Assembly: GCF_007197775.1 (NCBI RefSeq)
Contig: NZ_CP041638.1
Coordinates: 1,116,001-1,180,000 of the forward strand
DNA length: 64,000 bases
Source: Thalassotalea sp. PS06
Lineage (GTDB): Bacteria; Pseudomonadota; Gammaproteobacteria; Enterobacterales; Alteromonadaceae
Reading direction: 5' to 3'
Shown here: positions 46,281-56,154 of the stretch, one piece after another
How positions within the stretch are numbered: the first letter of the stretch is position 1
How the letters are laid out: every line of letters begins with the position of its first letter
Program-made: the position numbers and the translations under genes
Notes under the pieces: model-generated
Told to the model about the DNA's origin: nothing
What the model saw: the letters and a program-made list of their open reading frames with translations, nothing else
The model's database searches: none

Positions 46281-46830
46281 TTTCCATTCCTTTGACATCG
46301 ATTTGGTAATAAACCACGTCTTCTTCACGACCGCCATCTCGGTATGTATAGGTCTTGAGATAACGCATGCCCAGTTTCTTCATGATGTTGATTGAACCTT
46401 GATTATCAGGATCGGCGATGGCAGAAATCTTATCGACTTTTGGCAACTCAGCAAGCGTTTCCATAATCGCTTTTGCAGCTTCAGTGGCATAGCCTTTGCC
46501 CCAGTATTTCTGCTTTAATCGCCAGCCTATTTCCAGGTTATTGTCTTTGCGTTGTTCTGAGAAAAAATCCATTGGGCGGACAAGGACCCAGCCAAGAAAC
46601 GCATCATTGTCTTTGAGGTTGATTTGCCACAGGCCCCAACCGTTTTCTGGATTGCGATAAGCTCGCAATCTTGGCAGAAATCGTTGCTCAATATCTTCCC
46701 AAGATGTCGGGGTACCGCCATTGATGAATCGCATCACCTCAGGGTCTTGGTCTAAATCAAAAAGCAGTTGTTTGTCGTTTTCGTCCATGAGTCTGAACGT
46801 AAGACGGTCAGTATCAGTAATTGTTATCAT
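46261..46830 (-). CDS. GNAT family N-acetyltransferase (RimJ/RimL type)
   Basis: A 189-residue acetyltransferase: TDRLTFRLMDENDKQLLFDL at the N-terminus, IGWRLKQKYWGKGYATEAA (the acetyl-CoA pyrophosphate loop), and PDNQGSINIMKKLGM. The RimJ/RimL-like branch acetylates protein N-termini, small metabolites or antibiotics; the substrate cannot be named. It overlaps the lipoprotein gene downstream. A terminator for the M3 gene lies 20 bases ahead of its start, so it has its own promoter. Confidence 0.9.
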   Translation of the reverse strand: MITITDTDRLTFRLMDENDKQLLFDLDQDPEVMRFINGGTPTSWEDIEQRFLPRLRAYRNPENGWGLWQINLKDNDAFLGWVLVRPMDFFSEQRKDNNLEIGWRLKQKYWGKGYATEAAKAIMETLAELPKVDKISAIADPDNQGSINIMKKLGMRYLKTYTYRDGGREEDVVYYQIDVKGMENGQTAI

Positions 46831-46851
46831 TTTTTATTTTTCGTCTCTAAC

Positions 46852-46884
46852 AAAAAAGCCTGCGGAGAATAACGCAGGCTTTTA
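46852..46884 (-). terminator. Terminator after the M3 peptidase gene
   Basis: Minus strand AAAAGCCTGCG pairs with CGCAGGCTTTTTT around TTATTCTC, followed by T residues. Confidence 0.87.
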
Positions 46885-46916
46885 ATATTATAGGAAATTT
46901 TCCTATGTATTTAACT

Positions 46917-49091
46917 CTACTTAGGAGCTACCAGACCCCGGCGCTCAAGTAAGTGGATTGGATCCGGTTCCTGACCGCGGAAACGTTTGTACATGATCAT
47001 TGGATCTTCCGTACCGCCCGATTCAAGAACGTTCTTACGATAAGATGTCGCCGTGTCCTGATCGAAAATACCTTTTTCTTCAAACACTTTCCAGGTATCA
47101 GCATCGAAAATGTTTGACCAGATATAACCATAGTAACCAGAAGAGTAACCACCCGCGAAGATGTGCGAGAAGTAGGTTGTACGATAACGAGGCGCAATTT
47201 CATTAATTAAGCCAATCTCTGCCATCGCGTCCGCTTCAAATTTATCAGCATCCTGCTCTTCCGCAGTTTTTAAGGTATGCCATTTCAAATCTAGCAAGGC
47301 TGCTGCCATATATTCGGTGGTAGCAAAACCCTGATTGAATTTACCGGAAGCCTGGATCTTCTCGACCATTTCCATCGGAATCACTTCTCCCGTTTTGTAA
47401 TGCTTAGCGAACTGCTCAAGCACTTCAGGCTCTGTCATCCAGTTTTCCATTACCTGAGACGGATACTCAACGTAATCACGAGGCAGCGCCGTACCGGTTA
47501 ATGAACGATAGTAACCATCAGATAATAAGCCCTGGATTGCATGACCAAATTCGTGGAATAGGGTAGATGCCTGATCAAAGGTTAGTAATACTGGCTCATC
47601 ACCAACCGGAGTCGGGTAGTTAAGCACGTTGTAGATAATTGGCTTAACCTCTTCACCATACATCTTGTGTTGCTTGCGGAATGAACTCATCCAGGCGCCG
47701 CCACGTTTTGATGGACGCACAAAGAAATCCGTCATGTATACACCAACCGAAGAACCATCCTTATCGAACATTTCATAGGTGGTTACGTCTGGGTGATATT
47801 TTGGTAAATCATCACGCTCTTTAAAGGTCACGCCCCACAGCTTTTCTGCGGTGTAGAAAACACCTTGCATGGTATTTTCTAATGAGAAGTAAGGTTTTGT
47901 TGCTTCTTCATCCAGGTCGTATTTCTGCTTACGGACTTTTTCTGAGTAATACCACCAGTCCCAGGCTTCAAGCTTAAAGTCTGCGCCTTCGGATTCGGCG
48001 AAGGTCTGCATGTCGGCAACTTCCTGTTTCGCACGAGCCAGAGATGCCGGCCATACTTTATCTAGCAGACCATAAACGTTTTCGGGTGTTTTCGCCATCG
48101 CATTTTCAAGGACATAATCGGCATGGGTGTCATAACCTAACACCTGAGCACGCTGATAACGAAGAGAGGCCATTTTAGCGGCAATTTTCTTGTTATCGTT
48201 TTTATTGTCATTATCACCACGATGGGTATAGGCATAGAACAACTGCTCACGTAAATCGCGTTTCGTTGAGTAAGTTAAAAACGGATAAAAGCTAGGGCGA
48301 TGTGTGGTAAATACCCACTTACCTTCGTGACCACGCTCGGACGCGGTGTTCGCTGCCGCCGCAATAATGCCTTCCGGTAAACCATTAAGGTCTTCTTCGT
48401 TGTCGATAACCAATTCGAAATCATTGGTTTCATTTAACAGGTTTTCACCAAACTGAATACTTAGCTTCGATAGCTGCTCGTTTAGGTCACGTAAAGTCGC
48501 CTTATCTTCGGTGTTTAAGTTAGCGCCACCGCGAACAAAACCTTTGTAGGTTTTTTCTAACAGGGTATTCTGTTCGGTATTAAGCTCTAGCTCATCTTTT
48601 TGGTCATAAACGGCTTTCACGCGTTTGAACAAATCTTCATTCAGGTAAACATCATCAGACAACTTAGAAAGTTTTGGCGAAACTTCTTTTGAAATCGCCT
48701 GCATTTCTGGCGTTGACATAGAGCCGATCAGACCATAAAAAACATTGGTTACTTTGGTAAGAAGATCACCGCTTTTTTCCATGGCTTCAATGGTGTTTTC
48801 AAACGTTGGCGCTTCGTCACTGTTGGCAATGGCTAGGATTTCGGCTTTTTGCTCAGCGATACCTTTTTCAAGGGCCGGCATATAGTGTTCAATTTTGATT
48901 TGCTCAAAAGGCGCAATACCAAATGGCGTATCGTACTCGGAATAGAAAGGGTTTGACTGCTCCGCACTAGCGCTGGTTTGTGCGACTTGTTCGGTAGCAG
49001 CCTGTTGGTTTGCCGCTTGTTCTTTATTCTCGGATTGACACCCCGCCAGGGCGATTGCCAAAGCAATGGGGGTTAACAGATGTTTTTTCAT
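46917..49091 (-). CDS. M3 family metallopeptidase lipoprotein (Dcp-like)
   Basis: A 724-residue zinc peptidase of the thimet oligopeptidase/oligopeptidase A/peptidyl-dipeptidase group. The signal ends at the lipobox LAGC (Cys18), so it is membrane-anchored in the periplasm, unlike cytosolic E. coli Dcp. The zinc motif is HEFGH at 513-517 in STLFHEFGHAIQGLLS, with the Glu ligand in the following helix. FFVRPSKRGGAWMSSF and the tyrosine-rich GGYSSGYYGYIW substrate-binding loop are intact. The role is likely dipeptide release from peptides in the periplasm. It is monocistronic. Confidence 0.94.
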   Translation of the reverse strand: MKKHLLTPIALAIALAGCQSENKEQAANQQAATEQVAQTSASAEQSNPFYSEYDTPFGIAPFEQIKIEHYMPALEKGIAEQKAEILAIANSDEAPTFENTIEAMEKSGDLLTKVTNVFYGLIGSMSTPEMQAISKEVSPKLSKLSDDVYLNEDLFKRVKAVYDQKDELELNTEQNTLLEKTYKGFVRGGANLNTEDKATLRDLNEQLSKLSIQFGENLLNETNDFELVIDNEEDLNGLPEGIIAAAANTASERGHEGKWVFTTHRPSFYPFLTYSTKRDLREQLFYAYTHRGDNDNKNDNKKIAAKMASLRYQRAQVLGYDTHADYVLENAMAKTPENVYGLLDKVWPASLARAKQEVADMQTFAESEGADFKLEAWDWWYYSEKVRKQKYDLDEEATKPYFSLENTMQGVFYTAEKLWGVTFKERDDLPKYHPDVTTYEMFDKDGSSVGVYMTDFFVRPSKRGGAWMSSFRKQHKMYGEEVKPIIYNVLNYPTPVGDEPVLLTFDQASTLFHEFGHAIQGLLSDGYYRSLTGTALPRDYVEYPSQVMENWMTEPEVLEQFAKHYKTGEVIPMEMVEKIQASGKFNQGFATTEYMAAALLDLKWHTLKTAEEQDADKFEADAMAEIGLINEIAPRYRTTYFSHIFAGGYSSGYYGYIWSNIFDADTWKVFEEKGIFDQDTATSYRKNVLESGGTEDPMIMYKRFRGQEPDPIHLLERRGLVAPK

Positions 49092-49417
49092 ATCTCTTCC
49101 TATTCTATTCTCATATAACCAGTTTCGGGCACATATGCTTGTGCTTAATCCCTTTTTATCTGACGGTAATTGACCACCCGTTGAGTGGTGAAAAGGTCAA
49201 GGGATTTAATTAACCAACTGTTTTATCCCATCCATCAGAGTTTGTAAATTGATTTGTCGGTACTTTGATGGCGCTTTGGGTGTAAAATAACGCTTACAAT
49301 TAAAGACAAGTCGACGGGTTTATTATCCACTCAATGATCAATACCGCATTGTCATGGGTATACCTAACTCGAGTCATTGAGCTTTAAAGTGTTTCCGGAG
49401 AGTTATAGGAGAAAACC
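49092..49417. other. Intergenic region, 325 bp
   Basis: Divergent spacer between the M3 peptidase and the cupin gene. It holds a small inverted repeat CCAC-CCGTTGA-GTGG near 49168-49182 and the AGGAG ribosome site of the cupin gene. No further gene was found. Confidence 0.5.
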
Positions 49418-50068
49418 TTGTTAAATTTGGAACGTAACATTCGTTTGGCCATTAATACTGAGCAGATGGCATGGGAAGATTCTCCAGCCGAAGGTGTGTT
49501 TCGCAAAAAACTGGAACGCGAAGGTGTCGAGAGCGGCTTGACCACCAGCGTCGTCAAATATGATAAAAACACTGCGTTTTCGGCTCACCCGCACCCAAAC
49601 GGAGAAGAAATTTTTGTGCTTGAAGGTGTGTTTGAAGATGAGCATGGCAAATATCCGAAAGGTTCTTATTTTCGCAATCCTCCCGGCAGCCAACATAGCC
49701 CAAAAAGCCCCAAGGGGTGTGAGTTATTTGTAAAACTGAATCAATTTCAACCGGGAGATGATGCGCAAATTCATATCGAAACCGCCAAGCAGCCCTGGCT
49801 ACCTGGCTTAGTAGACGGCCTGTCGGTAATGCCGCTACATTCTTTTGGCACTGAACATACCGCTTTGGTGAGATGGCAGCCTGGCACGCATTTTCAGCCC
49901 CATGTACATCCCGGTGGCGAGGAAATTTTCGTCCTCGATGGTGTATTCGAGGACGAATTCGGTCAGTATCCTAAAGGAACCTGGTTACGCAGCCCGCCTT
50001 ATTCCAAACACAACCCTTTCTCCGAACAGGGTTGCATTATTTTCGTAAAGACGGGTTATATGGGGTAG
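49418..50068 (+). CDS. Tandem cupin-domain protein (ChrR-like cupin)
   Basis: A 216-residue protein with two cupin halves. The first has HPHPNGEEIFVLEGVFEDE and PPGSQHSP; the second has HVHPGGEEIFVLDGVFEDE and PPYSKHNP. Each keeps the two-His/Glu metal set, and both share the GEEIFVLxGVFEDExGxYPKG block, so the gene arose by internal duplication. It resembles the C-terminal cupin of ChrR-type anti-sigma factors but has no zinc-binding N-terminal domain. The start is TTG 49418 with AGGAG six bases upstream. Its 3' end overlaps the convergent acyltransferase gene by 32 bp. Substrate unknown. Confidence 0.85.
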   Translation: MLNLERNIRLAINTEQMAWEDSPAEGVFRKKLEREGVESGLTTSVVKYDKNTAFSAHPHPNGEEIFVLEGVFEDEHGKYPKGSYFRNPPGSQHSPKSPKGCELFVKLNQFQPGDDAQIHIETAKQPWLPGLVDGLSVMPLHSFGTEHTALVRWQPGTHFQPHVHPGGEEIFVLDGVFEDEFGQYPKGTWLRSPPYSKHNPFSEQGCIIFVKTGYMG

Positions 50069-51122
50069 GGATATTCTTTCCCGGAATAATGGGTTTGATT
50101 TCGGCAGCAGGCGCAGGTTGCAGTACTCTTGGACGCGGCTTTGGACGTTTTGGCAAAAATCGATTTCTAAGCCATTCGTTGCTGCGTTTCTCTAACCAGT
50201 AATACGAGACAATGGAAAACAGACCACAGGCGACGACTACCGCAAACGCGACCGCTGCGCTGGTGAAGGTTAAAGTGTCCATGCTAAAGAGCAGACGGTC
50301 TACGCCAAGGACCAGATATGGGTGGAACAGATACAAGGAATAACTGGCATCACCTAACAGCACCAACCAAAATGGAAATCGTATGTTTTTGGTTCCCCAC
50401 AACATCAGGCAAACCACGGCAATGGCTGGTAGCCCAAAGGCAATAAAGCGAATGCCAGCTCTGTCGATAAAGAACATCGAGGTAACAATAACCAAAGCTA
50501 ACACCAGTGAGAAATAACCAAGGGCTTTGTTGACGTGCCAGTGGTTGGTATTTTTCCACAAGGCATAAATTGCCATGCCATAGACGAACTCGAGCAATAT
50601 GGTATCGGTGTAAAAGCGGAAAAACAGATTGTTGTTATCCACTAATTGTCCGGCACATATCAAACACACCAGTAAACTTGCACAGATTGAACTGGCATGG
50701 GCTGTAGAGAGCCGCAGACTTAACGCGAACGCCAGATAGAAAAACATTTCATAATTGAGTGTCCATCCAAGCTTTAAAACTGGAGCCATTTCACCATCGG
50801 CATTCAGGTAGGGGACAAAAAACAGGGATTTTGCCAGTTCCTGCAAACTGCCTGGATCCGATGAAACCAGAGCGGGTACATAGGTAGCAATGATAAATAA
50901 GCCGACAGTGCCAACATAGTACAGGGGCAGTACCCGAAAGATACGCTTTAACATAAAGTTAGCGTTGTCTCGTTCGGTGATGTAACAGATGATAAAGCCA
51001 CTGACGATAAAGAAAATATCAACACCGAATTCACCGCGATTAATCATCGGGATATGGCTGAATACCACCGCAAACGCAGCCAGGGCACGGAGCACCTGCA
51101 AAGAATCTAATTTATTAGTCAC
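50037..51122 (-). CDS. Acyltransferase 3 family membrane protein
   Basis: A 361-residue protein with about ten membrane helices. SLQVLRALAAFAVVFSHIP holds the catalytic His region typical of OafA/YrhL-type acyltransferases, and GEFGVDIFFIVSGFIICYIT and LGDASYSLYLFHPYLVLG are further family signatures. Such enzymes O-acetylate or succinylate surface polysaccharides or lipids. The cytoplasmic C-terminal tail is basic and proline-rich (LPKRPKPRPRVLQP). No glycan genes are adjacent, so the substrate is open. It converges on the cupin gene. Confidence 0.88.
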   Translation of the reverse strand: MTNKLDSLQVLRALAAFAVVFSHIPMINRGEFGVDIFFIVSGFIICYITERDNANFMLKRIFRVLPLYYVGTVGLFIIATYVPALVSSDPGSLQELAKSLFFVPYLNADGEMAPVLKLGWTLNYEMFFYLAFALSLRLSTAHASSICASLLVCLICAGQLVDNNNLFFRFYTDTILLEFVYGMAIYALWKNTNHWHVNKALGYFSLVLALVIVTSMFFIDRAGIRFIAFGLPAIAVVCLMLWGTKNIRFPFWLVLLGDASYSLYLFHPYLVLGVDRLLFSMDTLTFTSAAVAFAVVVACGLFSIVSYYWLEKRSNEWLRNRFLPKRPKPRPRVLQPAPAAEIKPIIPGKNIPTPYNPSLRK

Positions 51123-51358
51123 GTGTTTCTCGCAATATATGTATTAAAATTTTGCGACCTTCAGCCCCTGAAACCTAGATAAAGACACGGGAAACGAAAC
51201 GTCTACAAAGCTGTACTGCAATGAATAAACACTTAAGGAAAGTCGTGTTGGGTCCTTTAACACTAAAAACTGGCAATGTGGGCAAGCACATTGAAACGAC
51301 TAGTGATAGGTATAACTATAGATTATGTCAGCAAAAATCCTATTGCTGGCGGAAAATA

Positions 51359-52609
51359 TTACCCGCCAGTTGCATACAGGGCATTAGCTAGCCACATGGT
51401 AATTAAATATCCGGCGGTGTAGGCGATAAGAAGTGCCGGCGCATATTTTAAATAGGACATAAAGGTGAGCTCAGATAATTTGCTCATTGCGATAATACCT
51501 GCAGCAGATCCTATGACTAACAATGAGCCGCCAACACCAACGGCATAGGTTAAGGACAACCACTGGGCCGTTGATAGTTCTGGTTGCGCCTTAAGCAAGG
51601 CTGCGGTGAGCGGCACGTTATCTACCAGGGCTGAACCAATACCTGCAAAGTAGCTGGAAACGCCGGGGCTATATTGGGCATAGGCCTCGGCAAGCAAGGT
51701 TAAAATACCAATCTCTTTGAGCATCCCTACCAGCAACAATATGCCTAAAAAGAATAACAGGGTGTCGTATTCGATACGGCGAATGTAATCGAGCATGGGC
51801 GGCCGCTGACGATCTTTTTGCATAAATCGGCCGGCCAGAAACATGGTTGCCAGGCCAGTTAGAAAAGTGAGCACAGGCGGCACACCATAAAGGATATTTA
51901 ACGCCATCGTCAGTAATATCGTACTGATGAAAATTGCTGAAATCACAAGTTCAACGACGCTGAAATTGTGCTCGTCCTGTTCGGTTACGACATCACCTTC
52001 TACGCCAATGCTAAATACCAAAGCCAGCAATAATACGCTGATTATGGCAGGTAAAAACAGCATCAAAAGTTGCGAGATCTCTACATGTTTTTCAAGAAAA
52101 ATCATTAACGTCGTAACATCACCTGTTATCAAGGCGACGCCACCCGAGTTAACCGCAAACACCACAAGTACCGCCATTTTTATTCTCACCGCTCGCGGTA
52201 AGTCGAATGATTGCAGCAGTGCCAGTGATACTAAAGTCGCGGTAACATTATCGCAGAACGAAGAGAGTACCAGGGCAAAACCAGCGATGGATAACATCAA
52301 TTTGCGCTGACTGATGCGGGCGGGGAAAACTTTTTGTATCGCCGCCTGGATAATTCCCTGGGCATTGAGATAAGCGACAAAGGTCATGGTAGACATGAGA
52401 AACAACCAGAGTATGGCAATTTCCAATAGGTTTTCTTCTAGCTGGTGATTGATGCGTTCGGATCCGGCACCGGCGTTGATGAATAACAACATCCAGGCAA
52501 CGCATCCCAAAAACAATGTCGTCTTGGCTTTATTGACGTGGGTAATTTCTTCAAAAACGATGCTTAATAATGCCAATATCGCCAGGAAAATCAGAAAGTA
52601 ATCGAGCAT
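51359..52609 (-). CDS. nhaD: Na+/H+ antiporter NhaD
   Basis: A 416-residue sodium:proton antiporter of the NhaD type, used for sodium extrusion and pH control in marine and haloalkaliphilic bacteria. The frame contains about twelve membrane segments; characteristic stretches are SFCDNVTATLVSLALLQSF, FAVNSGGVALITGDVTTLM and SALVDNVPLTAALLKAQPEL. The ATG at 52609 is used; an in-frame TTG at 52621 would add four residues. Neither has a strong ribosome site. Alone on the minus strand, with about 80 bp to the next gene. Confidence 0.93.
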   Translation of the reverse strand: MLDYFLIFLAILALLSIVFEEITHVNKAKTTLFLGCVAWMLLFINAGAGSERINHQLEENLLEIAILWLFLMSTMTFVAYLNAQGIIQAAIQKVFPARISQRKLMLSIAGFALVLSSFCDNVTATLVSLALLQSFDLPRAVRIKMAVLVVFAVNSGGVALITGDVTTLMIFLEKHVEISQLLMLFLPAIISVLLLALVFSIGVEGDVVTEQDEHNFSVVELVISAIFISTILLTMALNILYGVPPVLTFLTGLATMFLAGRFMQKDRQRPPMLDYIRRIEYDTLLFFLGILLLVGMLKEIGILTLLAEAYAQYSPGVSSYFAGIGSALVDNVPLTAALLKAQPELSTAQWLSLTYAVGVGGSLLVIGSAAGIIAMSKLSELTFMSYLKYAPALLIAYTAGYLITMWLANALYATGG

Positions 52610-52689
52610 AACCGAAATCAATCATCAATCAATGCCCTAAACATAGCAGCGTATCGCTATTCCTGCTAAAGGAAACGGTTGCTAAACCA

Positions 52690-53700
52690 TTATCTGCGCA
52701 CACAGGAAGCGCGATTAACAAGCCGGGGTAAGTGTTTTCCAGATTCTTGTTTTTGCTTCAATGGTGCCGCATTCGTTTCGGTTAGCTGTAATGCCAGGTG
52801 CGCTGCTTGTTTTGCCATGGCGTTTACCGGGTAATGCATGGTGGTGAGTTTTGGCCGGGTATAGCTGGCGAGAATGACATCATCAAAACCAATGACCGAT
52901 ATGTCTTCAGGTACCCGAAAACCATTGTCTTCCAATGTGCTGATAGCACCAGAGGCCATGGCGTCGTTATAAACAAACAAAGCGGTAAATTGATGACCAT
53001 CGGTGAGCAGTTTCTGCACGGCAATTTCACCACCTTGTTGATTCGGCGGCGCAAATGTAACCGGCGTATTGTCACTGTCAATATTGTTTTCGATAAGACA
53101 TTGTTGAAAGCCCTGTAAGCGCAGACGTGGATCTTCGATATCATACTCACTGGAAATGCAGGCAAACTGCTTATGGCCAAGGGCCAAAAAATGCCTGGCA
53201 GCGATTTTGCCGCCCTCAAGGTTATCGAGCCAGACGCAGCGCTCTTGTATTGCTTCAACACAGCGGTCAATCAGTACTAACCCCGGGTGCTGTTTTGCCA
53301 AAGCAATTAGTTTATCACTGGCGATATGTTTGCTGTGGATGACAATCGCATCACAGTTTCTGTCGATCAGAACATTTAGTGCTTGTAATTCAGATTCCTC
53401 GCTCCCGGTACCGGTACTTAGCAGTAACTGCAACCGCTTTTCTTTGGCTATCTCATCGACACCACTGGCTAAAGAAGCAAAGAATGGGTCTGTTAATTCG
53501 GGAATGACAACACCGATGGTTGCGGTTTTCTGGGTAACCAGAGCTCGGGCGTTGGCATTAGGACGATATCCCAATTCCTGCATCGCCGCGGTCACCTTCG
53601 CTCGGGTTTGCGCATTCACTTTTTCACCGAGGTTTATGACCCGGGATACGGTGGCTATGGAAACCCCTGCTTGTTTCGCTACATCCTTAATTGTCGCCAT
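52690..53700 (-). CDS. galR: LacI-family repressor, GalR-like
   Basis: A 336-residue LacI family regulator. The helix-turn-helix is at the start, IKDVAKQAGVSIATVSRVIN, followed by the hinge RPNANARALVTQKT and a periplasmic-binding-protein-like sugar domain (about 60-336: IGVVIPELTDPFFASL, FVYNDAMASGAISTLEDNG, VIGFDD). It is divergent from galTK with two GTAAACGTTTA-type operators between them, so it probably represses galTK and itself, with galactose as inducer. The galR name rests on this context and on similarity, not on tested function. Confidence 0.85.
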   Translation of the reverse strand: MATIKDVAKQAGVSIATVSRVINLGEKVNAQTRAKVTAAMQELGYRPNANARALVTQKTATIGVVIPELTDPFFASLASGVDEIAKEKRLQLLLSTGTGSEESELQALNVLIDRNCDAIVIHSKHIASDKLIALAKQHPGLVLIDRCVEAIQERCVWLDNLEGGKIAARHFLALGHKQFACISSEYDIEDPRLRLQGFQQCLIENNIDSDNTPVTFAPPNQQGGEIAVQKLLTDGHQFTALFVYNDAMASGAISTLEDNGFRVPEDISVIGFDDVILASYTRPKLTTMHYPVNAMAKQAAHLALQLTETNAAPLKQKQESGKHLPRLVNRASCVRR

Positions 53701-53713
53701 GATTTTGAATGTT

Positions 53714-53729
53714 ATGTAAACGTTTAAGT
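53714..53729. promoter_or_regulatory. GalR/LacI-type operator, distal
   Basis: ATGTAAACGTTTAAGT, a near-palindrome around the CG at 53721-53722, like the GTGTAA-CG-TTACAC class of LacI-family sites. It lies 14 bases before the regulator gene, suggesting autoregulation. Confidence 0.72.
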
Positions 53730-53833
53730 GTTTTTCAATAGTAACGGATCATAGCTATTAACAAGCTAAATGGCTAGATAAATGTTGTTTGTCATGCTCA
53801 TTATTATTCTTATAGTTGCTATTGTAGCTTTAT

Positions 53834-53849
53834 ATGAAAACGTTTACAC
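53834..53849. promoter_or_regulatory. GalR/LacI-type operator, proximal to galT
   Basis: ATGAAAACGTTTACAC around the CG at 53841-53842, exactly 120 bp centre to centre from the other operator. It lies 32 bases before the galT ATG. The paired spacing resembles the two-operator arrangement of the E. coli gal control region. Confidence 0.75.
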
Positions 53850-53880
53850 TCGCAGGAAATGATCACATTTGGAAGAAATT

Positions 53881-54927
53881 ATGACCGATACTTTTGATCC
53901 AACCGAACATCCACACCGTCGTTTTAATCCTTTGACTGGTGAATGGGTGTTGGTTTCACCGCACCGGGCAAAACGCCCGTGGCAAGGGCAGGTTGAGCCT
54001 GCTACTGAAGATGATCGTCCGGCTTATGATAAATCCTGTTATTTATGTGCTGGTAATACTCGAATTAATGGTGAAGTGAATGACCAATACGAGGGCACCT
54101 ATGTGTTTGATAATGATTTTGCGGCGCTAAAAGAAGACACCCCGGTTACGGCAACGGATGATCCGTTATTGAAAATGCAGACAGAGCAGGGCAAAAGTCG
54201 GGTAATTTGTTTTAGTGAAGATCACAGCAAAACTTTGCCTGAGCTTTCCGTCACTAAGCTGCAGCAAGTAGTAAAAACCTGGCAACAGCAATGTGCAGAG
54301 TTGGGACAAAAGTTTCAGTCGGTACAGGTGTTTGAAAATAAGGGCGCAATGATGGGCTGTTCTAACCCGCACCCGCATGGCCAGATCTGGGCGCAAACGC
54401 AATTACCAACACTAGTCAGTAAAAAGCAGAACGCCCAACTTGAGTATTTGCAGACCCAAAAGAGTAGTTTGCTGCAGGACTATGTTGCTCGGGAAATTGC
54501 AGCGAAGGAGCGAGTTGTCGTTGCCAATGATGACTGGGTCGTTGTGGTTCCTTACTGGGCGGCATGGCCGTTTGAAACCCTGTTATTACCAAGGTTCAAC
54601 GTGCAGCGCATGACAGATTTAACCACCATGCAGACCTTAAGCCTTGCCGATATTCTCAAGCAAATTACCACTCGTTACGATAATTTGTTTCAGTGTTCAT
54701 TCCCATACTCCATGGGGTGGCATGGCGCACCATACGATGGTGAAGAGCATCCAGAATGGACCTTACATGCTAGCTTCCTGCCGCCATTATTGCGCAGCGC
54801 CACAGTGAAGAAGTTTATGGTTGGCTATGAAATGATGGCCGAAGCGCAGCGGGATCTTACCGCCGAACAAGCCGCCGAGCGTTTACGTAGTGTTAGCGCG
54901 ACTCACTATAAGGAGTTATCAAAGTGA
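53881..54927 (+). CDS. galT: Galactose-1-phosphate uridylyltransferase
   Basis: Leloir pathway enzyme that exchanges galactose 1-phosphate with UDP-glucose. 348 residues (E. coli 348). It starts [34 protein letters not shown]; the zinc/iron cysteine pair is in CYLCAG, and the nucleophile His is in [14 protein letters not shown] 53881 is used; the in-frame TTG at 53869 lies upstream of the GGAAGAA ribosome site. It overlaps galK by four bases (GTGA). Confidence 0.97.
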   Translation: MTDTFDPTEHPHRRFNPLTGEWVLVSPHRAKRPWQGQVEPATEDDRPAYDKSCYLCAGNTRINGEVNDQYEGTYVFDNDFAALKEDTPVTATDDPLLKMQTEQGKSRVICFSEDHSKTLPELSVTKLQQVVKTWQQQCAELGQKFQSVQVFENKGAMMGCSNPHPHGQIWAQTQLPTLVSKKQNAQLEYLQTQKSSLLQDYVAREIAAKERVVVANDDWVVVVPYWAAWPFETLLLPRFNVQRMTDLTTMQTLSLADILKQITTRYDNLFQCSFPYSMGWHGAPYDGEEHPEWTLHASFLPPLLRSATVKKFMVGYEMMAEAQRDLTAEQAAERLRSVSATHYKELSK

Positions 54928-56069
54928 ATTTAAAACAACAGGCTAGCCAGCATTTTCAACAGCAGTTTTCGACGCCTTGCGATATCGTTTGTTATGCGCC
55001 AGGAAGAGTGAACGTTATTGGCGATCATACCGATTACAACGATGGTTTTGTATTGCCGGCGGCAATTAATTACGGTACCGCTATCGCCGCGTCCAAACGC
55101 GACGATAACCAGGTTTTGGTTTACGCCCATGATTGCGACCAGCAAACATCACAATTCTCTTTAGATGATATTCAATTTGATCAAAACATGATGTGGAGCA
55201 ACTATGTGCGTGGCACCATTGCCATGCTGCAAAACAAGTTCCCTGAAGTTGGCGGTGCGACCCTTGCGGTTACCGGCAATGTGCCGCAAGGCGCAGGATT
55301 AAGTTCTTCTGCCAGTTTTGAAATTGCGATTTTAAAGACCTTCGCCAGTTTATATGAGCTGCCACTTGATGGTATTCAGGCAGCATTGCTTGGCCAACAG
55401 GCTGAGAATCAATTCGTCGGTTGTAACTGCGGCATTATGGATCAACTGATATCGGCAATGGGGCAGGAGTCCAATGCTATGTTGCTTGATTGTCGGGCAT
55501 TGACCTTTGAAGATGCACCGATTCCGGCAGGCTTCTCTTTCGTTATCGTAAATTCGAATGTTAAACGCGGCCTGGTAGACAGTGAATACAATTTGCGCCG
55601 TGAGCAATGTGAAGCGGTAGCAAAACATTTCGGTGTCAAAGCATTACGTGATTTAACCCTGGAACAACTGCAATCTGAACAGGCGAACTTATCAGACGTT
55701 GAGTATCGTCGTGCCCGTCATGTTATCTCTGAAAATGATAGAACGCTGGCGGTATTAGAGGCGCTGAAAGGCAATGATATTGCCACCATGAGCGAGTTAA
55801 TGATGGCCTCTCACATGTCATTAAAAGACGACTTTGAAGTGACCACACCTCAGATGGATGCCTTGGTTGAGATAATTGCTGAGGTAATTGGCCAGCAAGG
55901 TGGCACCCGAATGACAGGTGGCGGATTTGGTGGTTGTGTGGTTGCGCTGGCACCAGATGAATTGGTGGAACCAATAAAAGCGGCGATTAGTGCTCAATAC
56001 GAGCAACGCTCTGGTCTGGTTGCTAATGTCTATGTCTGCACCGCTGAGCAGGGCGCATTTCGCGTTTAA
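54924..56069 (+). CDS. galK: Galactokinase
   Basis: GHMP kinase that phosphorylates galactose. 381 residues (E. coli 382). It has [21 protein letters not shown], the ATP-binding [11 protein letters not shown] and [13 protein letters not shown]. The start is GTG 54924, overlapping the galT stop by GTGA, so translation is coupled. galE and galM are not here; the epimerase must be elsewhere. Nothing odd. Confidence 0.97.
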   Translation: MNLKQQASQHFQQQFSTPCDIVCYAPGRVNVIGDHTDYNDGFVLPAAINYGTAIAASKRDDNQVLVYAHDCDQQTSQFSLDDIQFDQNMMWSNYVRGTIAMLQNKFPEVGGATLAVTGNVPQGAGLSSSASFEIAILKTFASLYELPLDGIQAALLGQQAENQFVGCNCGIMDQLISAMGQESNAMLLDCRALTFEDAPIPAGFSFVIVNSNVKRGLVDSEYNLRREQCEAVAKHFGVKALRDLTLEQLQSEQANLSDVEYRRARHVISENDRTLAVLEALKGNDIATMSELMMASHMSLKDDFEVTTPQMDALVEIIAEVIGQQGGTRMTGGGFGGCVVALAPDELVEPIKAAISAQYEQRSGLVANVYVCTAEQGAFRV

Positions 56070-56154
56070 GCAACTGATTATTCGTCAGTTATAAACGAAG
56101 CGTTGCGATTTTTCGGGACGCTGTTTCTCGATTATTTCTTTCATGCGATATTTA

